Both the position numbers and the translations under genes were made by a program. 64,000 nucleotides of DNA from Spartinivicinus ruber (GTDB taxonomy: Bacteria; Pseudomonadota; Gammaproteobacteria; Pseudomonadales; Zooshikellaceae), in NCBI RefSeq assembly GCF_011009015.1, contig NZ_CP048878.1:1229501-1293500 (forward strand), written 5' to 3'. The notes beneath the pieces were generated by a model, which worked only from the letters and a program-made list of their open reading frames with translations, had not been told where the DNA came from and did not search any database. The first letter of the stretch is position 1, and every line of letters begins with the position of its first letter. Shown here piece after piece: positions 18,087 through 26,839 of the stretch.

Positions 18087-18749
18087 ATGAGTAAAGAAAA
18101 GCTGGCAGGAGTTCTAGTTGTTTCAATAGCTATAGTGATAGGGGCCTTTTTAGGCCTCTCAATCACTCAAACTCCTGATCGTAATAGCAGTACTAATAGC
18201 GAGCTCCCTCCAGCTATTTTTAAAAACAATGAGTCAACTCCTTCAGTTTTAACAAATCTACCTGCTAGTAATGCAGCAAAGAGTTCGCCCACCTCAATTG
18301 CAACCACCACTGTTGTTCCAGTATTAACTCAACCTGCCGAAATAGAATCTGTAAAAAAAGAGTTTGATTATCTCAGTGACCGGCAACTTCATGATGGCCG
18401 AAGCTTCATTCGTTTTGAAACGCAAGCATTAAATCAATTTGAAGTAGGGCATGCCTTTCATATTTCATTTATTGATGCTGGACAAAAATATACAGGTAAA
18501 ATTAGCTCAATTACTGAGTTTGAAGGTATAAAGCGTATCACAGGTACCTTTGATGGTTTACAAAAAGGGCAAATCAATCGATTCAGCATGACTATCTCAG
18601 ATGATGGCAGTTATGTTTCTGCCAACTTTTCTCCTGGCATAGAGTCTTATACCCTAGAAGCAAAAAATGGTCTTGGTTGGATAAATAACTTAAAAAATGA
18701 AGAAGATTTTCTTCATGAGTCTGAAGAAGAAATGTCTCAATTAAAATAA
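18087..18749 (+). CDS. Membrane-anchored periplasmic protein, unknown, in operon with the protease
   Basis: 220 residues. One N-terminal transmembrane segment (LAGVLVVSIAIVIGAFLGLSI), then a Ser/Thr/Pro-rich linker of about 70 residues, and a compact C-terminal domain (RQLHDGRSFIRFETQALNQFEVGHAFHISFIDAGQKYTGKISSITEFEGIKRITGTFDGL..RFSMTISDDGSYVSANFSPG) rich in beta strands. The domain resembles pro-domain or inhibitor-like modules next to secreted proteases in layout, but that is inference. The gene starts 14 bases after the protease stop, so co-expression is very likely. Confidence 0.6.
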   Translation: MSKEKLAGVLVVSIAIVIGAFLGLSITQTPDRNSSTNSELPPAIFKNNESTPSVLTNLPASNAAKSSPTSIATTTVVPVLTQPAEIESVKKEFDYLSDRQLHDGRSFIRFETQALNQFEVGHAFHISFIDAGQKYTGKISSITEFEGIKRITGTFDGLQKGQINRFSMTISDDGSYVSANFSPGIESYTLEAKNGLGWINNLKNEEDFLHESEEEMSQLK

Positions 18750-18796
18750 GTTATATTTCATTAATTTATACTTGAATATAGTCAACTTTGTTAAGG

Positions 18797-19005
18797 TTAC
18801 CATTCATAGTTTGGATGATATTTATTATCATCTCCGGCCTCCTCAATAAACATTCCATAATGCCTGTTAATCATCTCAATGCCTTGGTGTCCCATTTGGC
18901 TTGCTATCCAGAATAGGTTTTCATTTCTCGCTATAAGAAGACAGGCGTAGATATGCCTAGTTTGGTATGGATTACGGTAGCGCAGTCCGCTTTGTTTATC
19001 GCAGG
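18797..19005 (-). pseudogene. Integrase 3' remnant
   Basis: Reads SGLRYRNPYQTRHIYACLLIARNENLFWIASQMGHQGIEMINRHYGMFIEEAGDDNKYHPNYEW and stop, which is the final third of an island tyrosine integrase, including the box II arginine (QTRH), GH and the active-site tyrosine (NRHYG). The 5' two thirds are absent. Confidence 0.8.
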
Positions 19006-19070
19006 AATTGAATGTTTGTATAAGGCACTTAACTAATTGATTTTAATGATAAAATTTCCAAAAATATACT

Positions 19071-19093
19071 GAGTGCGAATTGAGTGCGAAAAA
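19071..19093. repeat. Direct repeat resembling integrase arm-binding sites
   Basis: Two GAGTGCGAA units in tandem (GAGTGCGAAT-TGAGTGCGAAA). The same pair occurs at 46289-46309 beside an att-like core. It lies about 65 bases from the integrase remnant. Confidence 0.5.
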
Positions 19094-19200
19094 TATTACA
19101 AATCTATTTCAATGAATGAGTGGTTAAAAAGAAGCCCTTCAGCAGCTGGAAGTAAGTGGTACTTTGCGAGATAACTTCATGGAATCTATAATACACTATC

Positions 19201-19566
19201 ATGGTACAACATCCAGATAAACGCCAGGAATATAGACTCACCGCTCATGAGGTAGTCTATATTCAAACCTCAGCCGCTTCTGTAGACAATACTGAACCCT
19301 CCAGAATTATTATTAGTAATAGCCTCGATATTTCCGCTAATGGGATGAGAATCACCAGTAGCGAAGACTTAGTAATTGGTAGCATTTACCCTACTTGTGT
19401 ACAACTGGAGTCACCAAGCTGTCGTTTGCAATTGGTCACTGAAGTTAAGTGGTCAAAAAAGCTTGAAAGTGGAAATGAGTATTCAATTGGTTTGGAGATA
19501 TTCGAATCTGATGGAACCGATATTCAGAAATGGAAGGAGATAATAGCTGAGCGTTGTAATTTATAA
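19201..19566 (+). CDS. PilZ-domain protein (probable c-di-GMP receptor)
   Basis: 121 residues with the two halves of the c-di-GMP site: KRQEYRL near the N-terminus (RxxxR-type) and NSLDISANGMRI (D/N-x-S-x-x-G) 30 residues on. The strand pattern up to GLEIFE fits one PilZ domain and there is no output domain. The next gene encodes a DUF1631-like protein, a family that often goes with PilZ-type signalling. Start ATG at 19201 gives the normal length. Confidence 0.8.
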   Translation: MVQHPDKRQEYRLTAHEVVYIQTSAASVDNTEPSRIIISNSLDISANGMRITSSEDLVIGSIYPTCVQLESPSCRLQLVTEVKWSKKLESGNEYSIGLEIFESDGTDIQKWKEIIAERCNL

Positions 19567-19648
19567 TTACAGTAATCTGATGGTTTTTTAGTGAAACTAT
19601 TAGGAGTAAAGATGATAATTGAGTTTTTAATTTATTCTATACAATTGT

Positions 19649-21484
19649 ATGTCGCAAATTGATGTAAACGCTAACAAAATACTGAAGGGTGATATCAATC
19701 AACTGCTTAACTTGTTGAGTATCATCAGTAGTAGTGAGTTACCTTTACCTAACACCCTTGATCCTATTTCCTCTTTCGATATTTTATTGCCGATACTTTC
19801 TGAACTAACATTAGATGCCCCTAGTGATGGAATAGAGTTACAGGTAATGATTGATAAGTCACTGTACTTAAAAAAATCCGGTATAACATCTGAACTTAAA
19901 ATAAGGCTAATATTGGCAGAAAGACTGTTTCTACATATCGTCAATCAAACCTGTTTTGATAAAGCCCTGACTAATATAATTTTGTCTTTACACTTACCAT
20001 TTCTTATTACGGCTCTTGTTGATGATACCTTGTACTGTAATAGGAATCACCCTATGCGGTGTCTGGTAGATAATATATTTAGTCAAGGTACTACTTGGTA
20101 TCCTCAACAGGGTAAAATTTCTAGCTCGTTTCCCGAACAACTTAAAAAGATCATTTCGGCCATAACAGCTATTATTCCTCAGAATACAGCTGGAATTACT
20201 GCTTATCTAGATACTCTTGCTAAATATCAACAAGATTTTTTTCTATATCTATCTGATGAAATAAAGCGAGCTAAAAATATTGAGATGAGAACTTGCAAAG
20301 CCGAAGCTGGTTTAGCAATAATTGCTCATGCTCAAAAAAAAGTTATCAATATTATTAATGAAAATCTTGCTCAACAAATGCTTCCTGAAGATATTGCAGA
20401 ATTTATACATAATATTTGGAAAAATGAATTTCAGTATATACTGATCAATCAGGGAGAAAAATCGATAACTTGGAATAAGTGGGTATCTATACTCAAAAAA
20501 TTACCTCATGTTTTTCAACCTCAACAAGAGCTACAAAATCAGCTCTATGATGATATAATTCTTATACTTCAAGACATAAGCTTACCAACAATCCCTAATA
20601 CTTGTTCTATGGATGAATATCAGGAGTTTATTGATACTCTTGAAATGTATTTAATGCAGAGGTTAAAAGGAATAGAAATTACTTGTATTGAAGTTAAAGA
20701 GCTAACAGTACCTGGTGAGGTTGAAAATATTAAGACAACTGTCAGTAAATCATTAAGTCAAAAAGCAATATCGTTTAAGGAGAATGACTGGTTTTTGTTT
20801 TCAATCACAGACGATGAAACTATTCGCTGTAAATTAGCATTAAAAATGTTGGATACAGAGCAACTTTTATTTGTAAATCGTTATGGGCATAAAGTCATGC
20901 AAAAGAGTTTTGATGACTTTGTTATCTGTATAACATCAAAAATAGCTAAGCCATTGTCAGTTGCTCCGCCATTTAACTTATCTTTTGTGCAAACAGTAGA
21001 TGATTTGATTAATTATTATGAAAGTAACCTTGAAAGGGCTAAGCAGGAAAAAAATAAGCAAAATGAGATAAATGCTCGGCTTGAACGTGAAAGGAAGGAA
21101 AGAATTGAAGCAGAGGAACAAATCAAAAAAGCTGCTGCCATAAAAGCGATAAAAGAAGCTGAGGCATTAGCGAAAGAGAAAAAATTACAACAGAAAAAAT
21201 CTCAGGAATTGGCGGAGTCATTATTAGACCAGTTGTCTATAGGTTCTTGGCTTGAAATACCTAATAATGATGGCATTTTGACTCGTTGTAAGTTAGCCGT
21301 GTGTATCAGCTCGTCTGGAAGATATATTTTTGTAAATCAAGTCGGTATTAAAGTTATTGAGTATTCCTATGAGGCTTTGCTAGAACTGTTCGTTGGGAAG
21401 CAAGCTAAAATACTTAGTAAAGGAGAAAAGTTTGAGGATCAATTAGCTAAAATTGTACAGCAACAAAGAAATGATGTTGTTTAA
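19649..21484 (+). CDS. DUF1631-like protein with duplicated C-terminal domain
   Basis: 611 residues, mainly helical and cytoplasmic. The first 390 residues resemble the helical body of DUF1631 proteins (short for the family). Two similar modules follow: ENDWFLFSITDDETIRCKLALKMLDTEQLLFVNRYGHKVMQKSFDDF (about 375-420) and IGSWLEIPNNDGILTRCKLAVCISSSGRYIFVNQVGIKVIEYSYEAL (about 530-580). Between them lies a charged coiled coil (ERERKERIEAEEQIKKAAAIKAIKEAE). The (R)CKLA...LFVN-x-x-G-x-K-V pattern marks the family. It follows a PilZ gene by 82 bases on the same strand. Function not established. Confidence 0.65.
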   Translation: MSQIDVNANKILKGDINQLLNLLSIISSSELPLPNTLDPISSFDILLPILSELTLDAPSDGIELQVMIDKSLYLKKSGITSELKIRLILAERLFLHIVNQTCFDKALTNIILSLHLPFLITALVDDTLYCNRNHPMRCLVDNIFSQGTTWYPQQGKISSSFPEQLKKIISAITAIIPQNTAGITAYLDTLAKYQQDFFLYLSDEIKRAKNIEMRTCKAEAGLAIIAHAQKKVINIINENLAQQMLPEDIAEFIHNIWKNEFQYILINQGEKSITWNKWVSILKKLPHVFQPQQELQNQLYDDIILILQDISLPTIPNTCSMDEYQEFIDTLEMYLMQRLKGIEITCIEVKELTVPGEVENIKTTVSKSLSQKAISFKENDWFLFSITDDETIRCKLALKMLDTEQLLFVNRYGHKVMQKSFDDFVICITSKIAKPLSVAPPFNLSFVQTVDDLINYYESNLERAKQEKNKQNEINARLERERKERIEAEEQIKKAAAIKAIKEAEALAKEKKLQQKKSQELAESLLDQLSIGSWLEIPNNDGILTRCKLAVCISSSGRYIFVNQVGIKVIEYSYEALLELFVGKQAKILSKGEKFEDQLAKIVQQQRNDVV

Positions 21485-21489
21485 CTTTA

Positions 21490-22519
21490 CCTAATTATCA
21501 CTATACCTAAGCCATTAACTGCTGTATATTTGAACAGCATGGAAACTTAATTGAGAAGGTATAAATAATGGCTATCAACAAAGTTCAATTTCAAAAAGGC
21601 CTGAGTTTAAACGAGTTTCTCAAACAATATGGTACAGAAGAACAATGCTTTAATACCTTATACAAATTGCGATGGCCAGAAGGTTTTCAGTGCCCCAATT
21701 GTGGATACGACAAATGCTGTCAACTCACTACTAGAAAGCTTCAGCAGTGCTATAAATGTCACCAGCAAACATCTGTAACTGCAGGTACTATCTTTGAATC
21801 AACCAAATTACCATTAAAGACTTGGTTCCAAGGGATGTATTTGATCTCCCAAGACAAAAAAGGTATATCAGCCATAGAATTACATCGCCATTTAGGTATT
21901 TCCTATCAAGCTGCCTGGAGAATGAAACATAAGCTCATGAAAGTGATGCAAGAAAGAGAAGGCACCAAGCAATTGTCGGGTTTTATTGAAATTGATGATG
22001 CCTATCTTGGTGGTGAGCGTACAGGTTGCAAAAGAGGTAGGGAGCAGATGGGAAAATACCTTTTGTAGCAGCCGTAGAAACAACAAAACAAGGTCAACCG
22101 ACACGAATTAAACTGAGCATTTTAAAAGGGTTTAATAAAGAAGAGATAACGGCTTGGAGTAGGCAGAATTTGGCCAAGGGCAGTACCGTAATCTCCGATG
22201 GACTGGCCTGTTTTAATGGTGTCATAGAAGCAGGTTGTCTTCATGATAAAATTGTATGCGGTGGTGGTCGTGCATCAGTAGAGGAACCTGAATTTTATTG
22301 GGTTAACACCATCCTTGGAAACTTAAAAAGTGCTTTACGTAGTACTTATCATGCTATTCGCGCTAAATATGCACAACGTTATCTTGCTGAATTTCAGTAT
22401 CGATTTAATCGAAGATTTAGCTTAGTAGAATTTATTCCTAGGCTAGCATTTGTAGCACTGAGAACACCTCCACTACCAGGTAAGCTACTAAATATAGCTT
22501 AGGTATGATGATAATTAGG
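21490..22519 (+). mobile_element. IS1595-family element, copy 1, inactive, 1030 bp
   Basis: Ends CCTAATTATCACTATACCTAAGC (left, from 21490) and GCTTAGGTATGATGATAATTAGG (right, to 22519), inverted repeats with two mismatches. It is nearly identical to copies 2 and 3 but one base shorter because of a deletion in the transposase gene. The flanks TAACTTTA and AAAATTTA match at only six of eight positions, so a clean target duplication is absent. Confidence 0.9.
21568..22502 (+). pseudogene. IS1595-family (ISXO2-like) transposase, frameshifted
   Basis: Identical in outline to the intact 311-residue transposase of copy 2. One G is missing from the GGGG run after KRGR (near 22040), so translation ends early at 22068. 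The remainder (from about 22045) is open in another frame to 22502. Zinc ribbon CPNCGYDKC and the first catalytic Asp (EIDDAYLGG) are in the first part. Confidence 0.92.
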
Positions 22520-22615
22520 AAAATTTAAGCTATCATATAAAAAACTTGGATTATTTTTAAATTTTTAGAGGCTCCCATTAAAATGTATAGTTGAGCTTGT
22601 TTTGTTTAAATAATC

Positions 22616-22657
22616 AAAAACAGTGCTCTACTACCAATGAATAGAGCACTGTTTTTT
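22616..22657. terminator. Strong bidirectional rho-independent terminator
   Basis: CAGTGCTCTA pairs perfectly with TAGAGCACTG (22621-22630 and 22642-22651), preceded by AAAAA and followed by TTTTTT. It serves the minus-strand gene at 22673-23572. Confidence 0.9.
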
Positions 22658-22672
22658 AAATCCCGCCTTATA

Positions 22673-23572
22673 CTAGGGATTTTTTCGTGAAAAAACAGAC
22701 TTAAATAAAGTACCAATACCTAGCAGGATAAAAACACCAAACTTTTTAAGGAATAATAAAACTGCAGCAAGCAAACCAGTTTTAGCTAAAACCTTTCCAG
22801 CAACTAAGGCACCTAAGCCATACGCAGCAACTTTATCAATATCAGGATTAAAGTCACTATACTTGGCATCTTGATCAAATTCTGCTAGGGCTAATACAGA
22901 ATCTAATTTGGACTCAATCAAAGGTTTCTGTTCCATGCCGGCGATAAAATTCAGTACTAATACGCCTTTTCTACCTAGCACACGAATATTGTAGTTAAGT
23001 GTATTGCCATCTTGACCATCACCAAACTTAATTTCCTTTGCCCAATGGAGTTTATGAGATGTTTTATCATAGTAGGGATTTGCAGCCCAACCAATTAACT
23101 CGATGGACTCATAACCTTGCTTAGCTCGTTCTTCACTGGCTGCCCGGGTATCCTGCTTCATTTGCTGAAGCAGCTTAGTGTAATCAATATCATCGGCATC
23201 TTCATCTGACACATAGCCATCTTCTTCATACTCAATAGTCACTGCCCAAGAGCCACTATCAAAAGGAGTTATATCAGCAGGGAGTAGCATGCCCAATGTG
23301 GTTTGGCCAGGGGGGTTGCCCCAAACTTCGACTAAAACTTTTTCTGCATCCTGGGGATTCAGATAATAAAAGTCCTCTGGTACATTTAAAGTGGCTGAGG
23401 CACCAGGTAATTTAACTTTACCTGTTTGTCTGTTAAGAGATTCCCAAATATTTTTTGCCCAAGCAACATACTTTTCTTGTTCTGGAGATAACTCCTCTTT
23501 ACCGTTGGCAAAAGAAAATTTTGATAAGACTAAAATTAAAAAGCTAAGAAAAGTTTTTACTGTGATTGTCAT
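22673..23572 (-). CDS. DUF2167 family membrane protein
   Basis: 299 residues. Signal peptide (FLSFLILVLSKFSFAN), then the typical DUF2167 body: GKVKLPGASATLNVPEDFYYLNPQDAEKVLVEVWGNPP, GMLLPADITPFDSGSWAVTIEYEEDGYVSDEDADDIDYTKLL, and IELIGWAANPYYDKTSHKLHWAKEIKFG. A C-terminal membrane region (GLGALVAGKVLAKTGLLAAVLLFLKKFGVFILLGIGTLF) and a basic end follow. The family is conserved, membrane-bound and of unknown function. It is a single-gene unit with a strong terminator. Confidence 0.88.
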   Translation of the reverse strand: MTITVKTFLSFLILVLSKFSFANGKEELSPEQEKYVAWAKNIWESLNRQTGKVKLPGASATLNVPEDFYYLNPQDAEKVLVEVWGNPPGQTTLGMLLPADITPFDSGSWAVTIEYEEDGYVSDEDADDIDYTKLLQQMKQDTRAASEERAKQGYESIELIGWAANPYYDKTSHKLHWAKEIKFGDGQDGNTLNYNIRVLGRKGVLVLNFIAGMEQKPLIESKLDSVLALAEFDQDAKYSDFNPDIDKVAAYGLGALVAGKVLAKTGLLAAVLLFLKKFGVFILLGIGTLFKSVFSRKNP

Positions 23573-23582
23573 AATGCAATTA

Positions 23583-24727
23583 TACCAATCCTGTTTATTA
23601 GCTTGTTAAAACAGCCCAACATCTGGAGCACAAGCTTTTAATGTTATTTTTCTTATTCACAAATACATTCCATGCCTCACAACAAGACTCAACAATATCA
23701 TTGAAATTTTTAAAACAACGATTTGCCAGTGAATCTTCTCTCAGTTTTTCCCATATCCGCTCTACCGGGTTAAGCTCTGGGGAAACGGGTGGTAAATTTA
23801 ATAGCGTGATATTCGCAGGTATTTCTAGGCGATGAGTCGTATGCCATGCCGCTTGATCAACGATAACCAGTCCGTGTCTTCCCTTAGAAATGGCTTTTGA
23901 AATTTCTGTTAAGTGCAACCTCATTGCTTCTGTGTTAGCAATAGGTAATACAAGAGCCACTCCTCTATCTTTAGCAGGACACACAGCGCCAAAGAGATAA
24001 GCTGACTCAAACTGTTGTTGCTTTACCACTCGTGGACGCGTACCTTTCTCTGCCCAAATACGCGTACAGGTATTTTGCTGACCCACTCTGGCTTCATCTT
24101 GAAACCAAATATCAACTTTATCTGGAGAAACGCATGAGGGAAGTACTTTTAAGGCCTCTTTTTCAAAGTTTTTTTAAATGCTTGCTGTTTATCTGGGCTA
24201 TGATTAGGATGTTTAGATCTTGATGTAATCCAAGAAAGTCCTGCTTTATGCAATACCTCATAAATACTACTTAAGCTGTAGTCTATATTAAATTGTTCCA
24301 GCAGCAACTGTTGTATGTCTTTACCCTGAACTCTACCGCCTTGACGATGGTTTTGTAAGGTAATAACCGCTGCTTTAAATTCATTATATTGTGAAGGACA
24401 AAGAAACGGTTTTTTTCCTCTACCGGGTTGTTCATAAAGTCCTTCAAGGCCATCTCGTCTAAAACGGTTGAGCCAGTCCTGAATGGTATTGTTTGATTTC
24501 CTTAATGCTCGTGCTATTTCAGTTTGAGACCAACCTGCTTGTAAATGAGCCATCGCTAATAAGCGAAGCCGTGTTCTTGGATGTGGCTCTCTGTTCAGTA
24601 AGGCATCAAAGTCGTAGTCATACAATTCATCTGGAATAGAAGCAATCCTTGCCATTATTAAATTCCTAGTCAAATTAAGTGAAATACTGTGACCAGGTAT
24701 TTTACAGATTATTTACCACGATTGGTA
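23583..24727 (-). mobile_element. IS630-family element, copy A, about 1145 bp
   Basis: Ends TACCAATCCTG at left and CACGATTGGTA at right (short inverted repeats ACCAATCSTG). Flanking TA is present at both sides, in keeping with TA target use. Same length and near-identical sequence to copies B (35591-36735) and C (39530-40674). Confidence 0.88.
23598..24655 (-). CDS. IS630-family transposase (two frames, probable -1 frameshift)
   Basis: Frame 1 starts at ATG 24655 (AGGA ahead) and has the helix-turn-helix region RTRLRLLAMAHLQAGWSQTEIARALRKSNNTIQDWLNRFRRDGLEGL. It stops at 24149. A -1 shift at the A7 tract (AAGCATTTAAAAAAACTTTG sense) joins it to frame 2: KVDIWFQDEARVGQQ (Asp), HGLVIVDQAAWHTT (Asp), PVSPELNPVERIWEKL (Glu), ending at 23598. 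The same arrangement occurs in all three copies, so it is native rather than decay. Confidence 0.85.
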
Positions 24728-24741
24728 TTAGAGAGAAATTT

Positions 24742-24889
24742 CTCGTGTGAATTTCGTGTGAATTTGGTACCCACTTCTAGACAAAACCTCACCCTGTAAG
24801 GTTTTCAGGTAATGTTCTAAGTGGTTGATTTTAAAGGGATTTTAGTAAATTTAAGGTGAGTGGAAGTGGTGGAGGCGGCGGGAATTGAA
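24742..24889 (-). repeat. att-like site, copy A: arm repeats plus a tmRNA (ssrA) 3'-end core
   Basis: On the minus strand the sequence AATTCCCGCCGCCTCCACCA (24867-24889 region) equals the T-arm and acceptor end of a tmRNA or tRNA with encoded CCA. The next 96 bases (down to 24771) are shared with copy B at 46317-46435; I count six differences in 119 bases. Beyond that lies a pair of short repeats, CTCGTGTGAATTTCGTGTGA at 24742-24761, similar to arm sites. The rest of the RNA gene is absent here, so this is an integration scar and not a gene. Confidence 0.7.
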
Positions 24890-25082
24890 GTTGATGTCAT
24901 AAAAGCGTAAATATTTATTCTATAAAGCTATTTATAGTCTACTGTAACATTAGGGTGAAAAATGGGGAAGGTAATTCCTCCTACTTTACACATTTAGACC
25001 TGCCTAGAGTATTGATTTCATTTAAATTTTTAGCAGGTTCAAACTATTCTAATCAGTGTAAAAGATGAATCAACATCTGGCC

Positions 25083-25118
25083 AATTTGGTGAGATAAAAA
25101 GTGCTTCCTCACCAAATT
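25083..25118. terminator. Inverted repeat downstream of the RRM gene
   Basis: AATTTGGTGAG (25083-25093) pairs with CTCACCAAATT (25108-25118), a perfect 11-bp stem, 20 bases past the stop of the RRM gene. The following bases hold no real T run, so termination is probable but not sure. Confidence 0.5.
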
Positions 25119-25137
25119 AAATTCAAAGATCTAAGTA

Positions 25138-25413
25138 CTAATACCTAGGTCTACGCTGTGGGCGGCTGTTAGATTTTGGTTGAGCCTGATTCACTTTCAT
25201 ATCCCGGCCTTGCAAGTTACTACCATTCAAGCCTTTGATGGCGGCGTCCGCTTCTGAGTTATTCTCCATTTCGACAAAGCCAAAGCCTTTAGACTGGCCA
25301 GAATCCCGGTCAGTAATCAGCGTTACATCTGCTACGGTACCATAAGCGGAAAAGGTTTCTTTTAAATCTTCGGCTGTGACATTGTATGACAGGTTGCCAA
25401 CGTACATTTTCAT
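25138..25413 (-). CDS. RRM-domain RNA-binding protein
   Basis: 91 residues forming one RNA recognition motif: RNP2 MYVGNLSY at residues 3-10 and RNP1 KGFGFVEM at about 43-50, then a short basic tail (SNSRPQRRPRY). This is the small bacterial RRM protein seen in cyanobacteria and many gammaproteobacteria, thought to bind RNA, often under cold or stress conditions. It stands alone with a 5' region of over 100 bases before the next feature. Confidence 0.9.
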   Translation of the reverse strand: MKMYVGNLSYNVTAEDLKETFSAYGTVADVTLITDRDSGQSKGFGFVEMENNSEADAAIKGLNGSNLQGRDMKVNQAQPKSNSRPQRRPRY

Positions 25414-25844
25414 GAATGCTTCTCTATATAATGTGTGTTGATAGGAATCACTCTACCAGCAGCCAACCACACAAACTGCTTGATAGAGAACAAGGATTGA
25501 CAGGTTCATGGAAACAGCAAAGATTTACAGTTCTGAAATTTCAGGAAAGAGAAAGTAGCGGATAGGTTCGCTAAGCTTCTATCAAGACAGGACTTACTAA
25601 TGAACTTAGTCAAGTGCTGATACTACCATGCTTTGACAACATTATCTCTTATAATTTTTGATATAGTGCAGCGTTGATTTTTGTTCTATCTGTGTAGTCA
25701 GATTCTTGGAAAAAATGTAATAAAATCAGTCAATTAGACTTTTGTATCGCGTTGATTAAACTTCGGGTGGCTGTTAGTATCTCCTCTAGCTTGCTAAGCA
25801 CGATTTCTTATTTCAATCGGCTAGTATATAACCTGGAGTTCTAT

Positions 25845-26348
25845 ATGAGTGTTGATCAAAGTCCTTATTCAGTTCCTAATACCAATCTAGAAGCTGACTC
25901 CTCAAAAGATAATGGAATATTGCAGTTACCAAGACTCAGTGCATGGGCAGTATTTTTATTAGCAATTTTTACATGTGGTATTTACGTCTATGTTTGGTTG
26001 TATACAAGGACAAAAGTAATCAATACTGTTTGTAGTAATAAAAAAATTTCAACTGAGCTAACAAATACAGCTATTTCGATATGTATAATTGACTACCTAA
26101 TGACTATTTATATGATGGTTTTTGTGGAAAGTACTAACAACGGCTTAATCATGCTAGAAAACCTAATTGGTATAGGCTCAATAATTAGTACATTTATTTG
26201 GATATATGCGATTAGAGATAGACTGCATATTATTGAAAATGTTTCTAAAGATAGCGAATTTTGGATAGGTGGAGGATTAACCTTTTTATTTGGTGTTATT
26301 TATCTACAATGTAAGATCAACCAAATGATTGATGGTAGACAATCTTAA
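25845..26348 (+). CDS. DUF4234-like membrane protein
   Basis: The ATG at 25845 (GGAG just ahead) is preferred over a TTG at 25752. 167 residues: polar N-terminus, then hydrophobic segments LSAWAVFLLAIFTCGIYVYVWLYTR, LTNTAISICIIDYLMTIYMMVFV, LIGIGSIISTFIWIYAIRD and FWIGGGLTFLFGVIYLQCKINQM. The FTCGIY..WLYTR start and the YLQCKINQ end resemble DUF4234 proteins. Function unknown. It has a terminator right after the stop. Confidence 0.6.
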   Translation: MSVDQSPYSVPNTNLEADSSKDNGILQLPRLSAWAVFLLAIFTCGIYVYVWLYTRTKVINTVCSNKKISTELTNTAISICIIDYLMTIYMMVFVESTNNGLIMLENLIGIGSIISTFIWIYAIRDRLHIIENVSKDSEFWIGGGLTFLFGVIYLQCKINQMIDGRQS

Positions 26349-26360
26349 AAATAGTTTATA

Positions 26361-26390
26361 AACCCAGCTAACTTTAGCTGGGCTTATCTT
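26361..26390 (+). terminator. Rho-independent terminator
   Basis: CCCAGCTAA and TTAGCTGGG form a nine-base stem with a two-base spacer (26363-26382), followed by CTTATCTTTT. It ends the gene at 25845-26348. A degraded copy of this hairpin recurs ahead of the duplicate at 27630. Confidence 0.75.
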
Positions 26391-26420
26391 TTAGTATTAG
26401 ACAAGTTAAAAAACAAGCAA

Positions 26421-26690
26421 CTAAAATAGTTTGGCCGAAACATCTGCGAATCCCTGTTTCCGCTGGTATCTTTCTCCGCTTTGCTCAATAAACGCGCCAT
26501 AATGTCTGTTAAGCATTTCTATTCCTTTATGGCCTAAGCCAGAATAGGTTTTCATTTTGATCAATCATAAGACAGGCAAAGTTATGTCTTGTTTGGTACG
26601 GGTTTCTATATCGCACACCTGACCTTTTAATGGCTGGCATCTTTGGTTGTTTATCATTTGTTCGTGGCATATAAGGTTGTGGGCACATGA
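26421..26690 (-). pseudogene. Duplicate 3' end of an island integrase
   Basis: About 270 bp that match the end of the integrase gene at 27686-28837 on the same strand, including the final SAKLF and stop (26421-26423). Small deletions remove part of the QLGH and RYNPYQTRH regions. The similarity extends past the stop to the hairpin at 26363. It is the tail of a second, earlier island, about 1.27 kb from its twin. Confidence 0.85.
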
Positions 26691-26839
26691 TTATATTAAA
26701 AAAATGGTCTTTATTTTCCCTTTACTCCACATAGCTTCTATCTTCATTAAATACACTCAAAACAGAATAATAGCTGTTTTCAGTGTTAAATTGTTTAGGT
26801 TGAATCTCATGGAGTCTACATCTAATAGTTGGCTTATGT

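Noticed and set aside
24867-24889. A complete tmRNA or tRNA gene
   Set aside because: Only the 3' end (T-arm 3' side, acceptor and CCA) is present here and at 46413-46435; no D-arm, anticodon or tmRNA body is found upstream on the minus strand.
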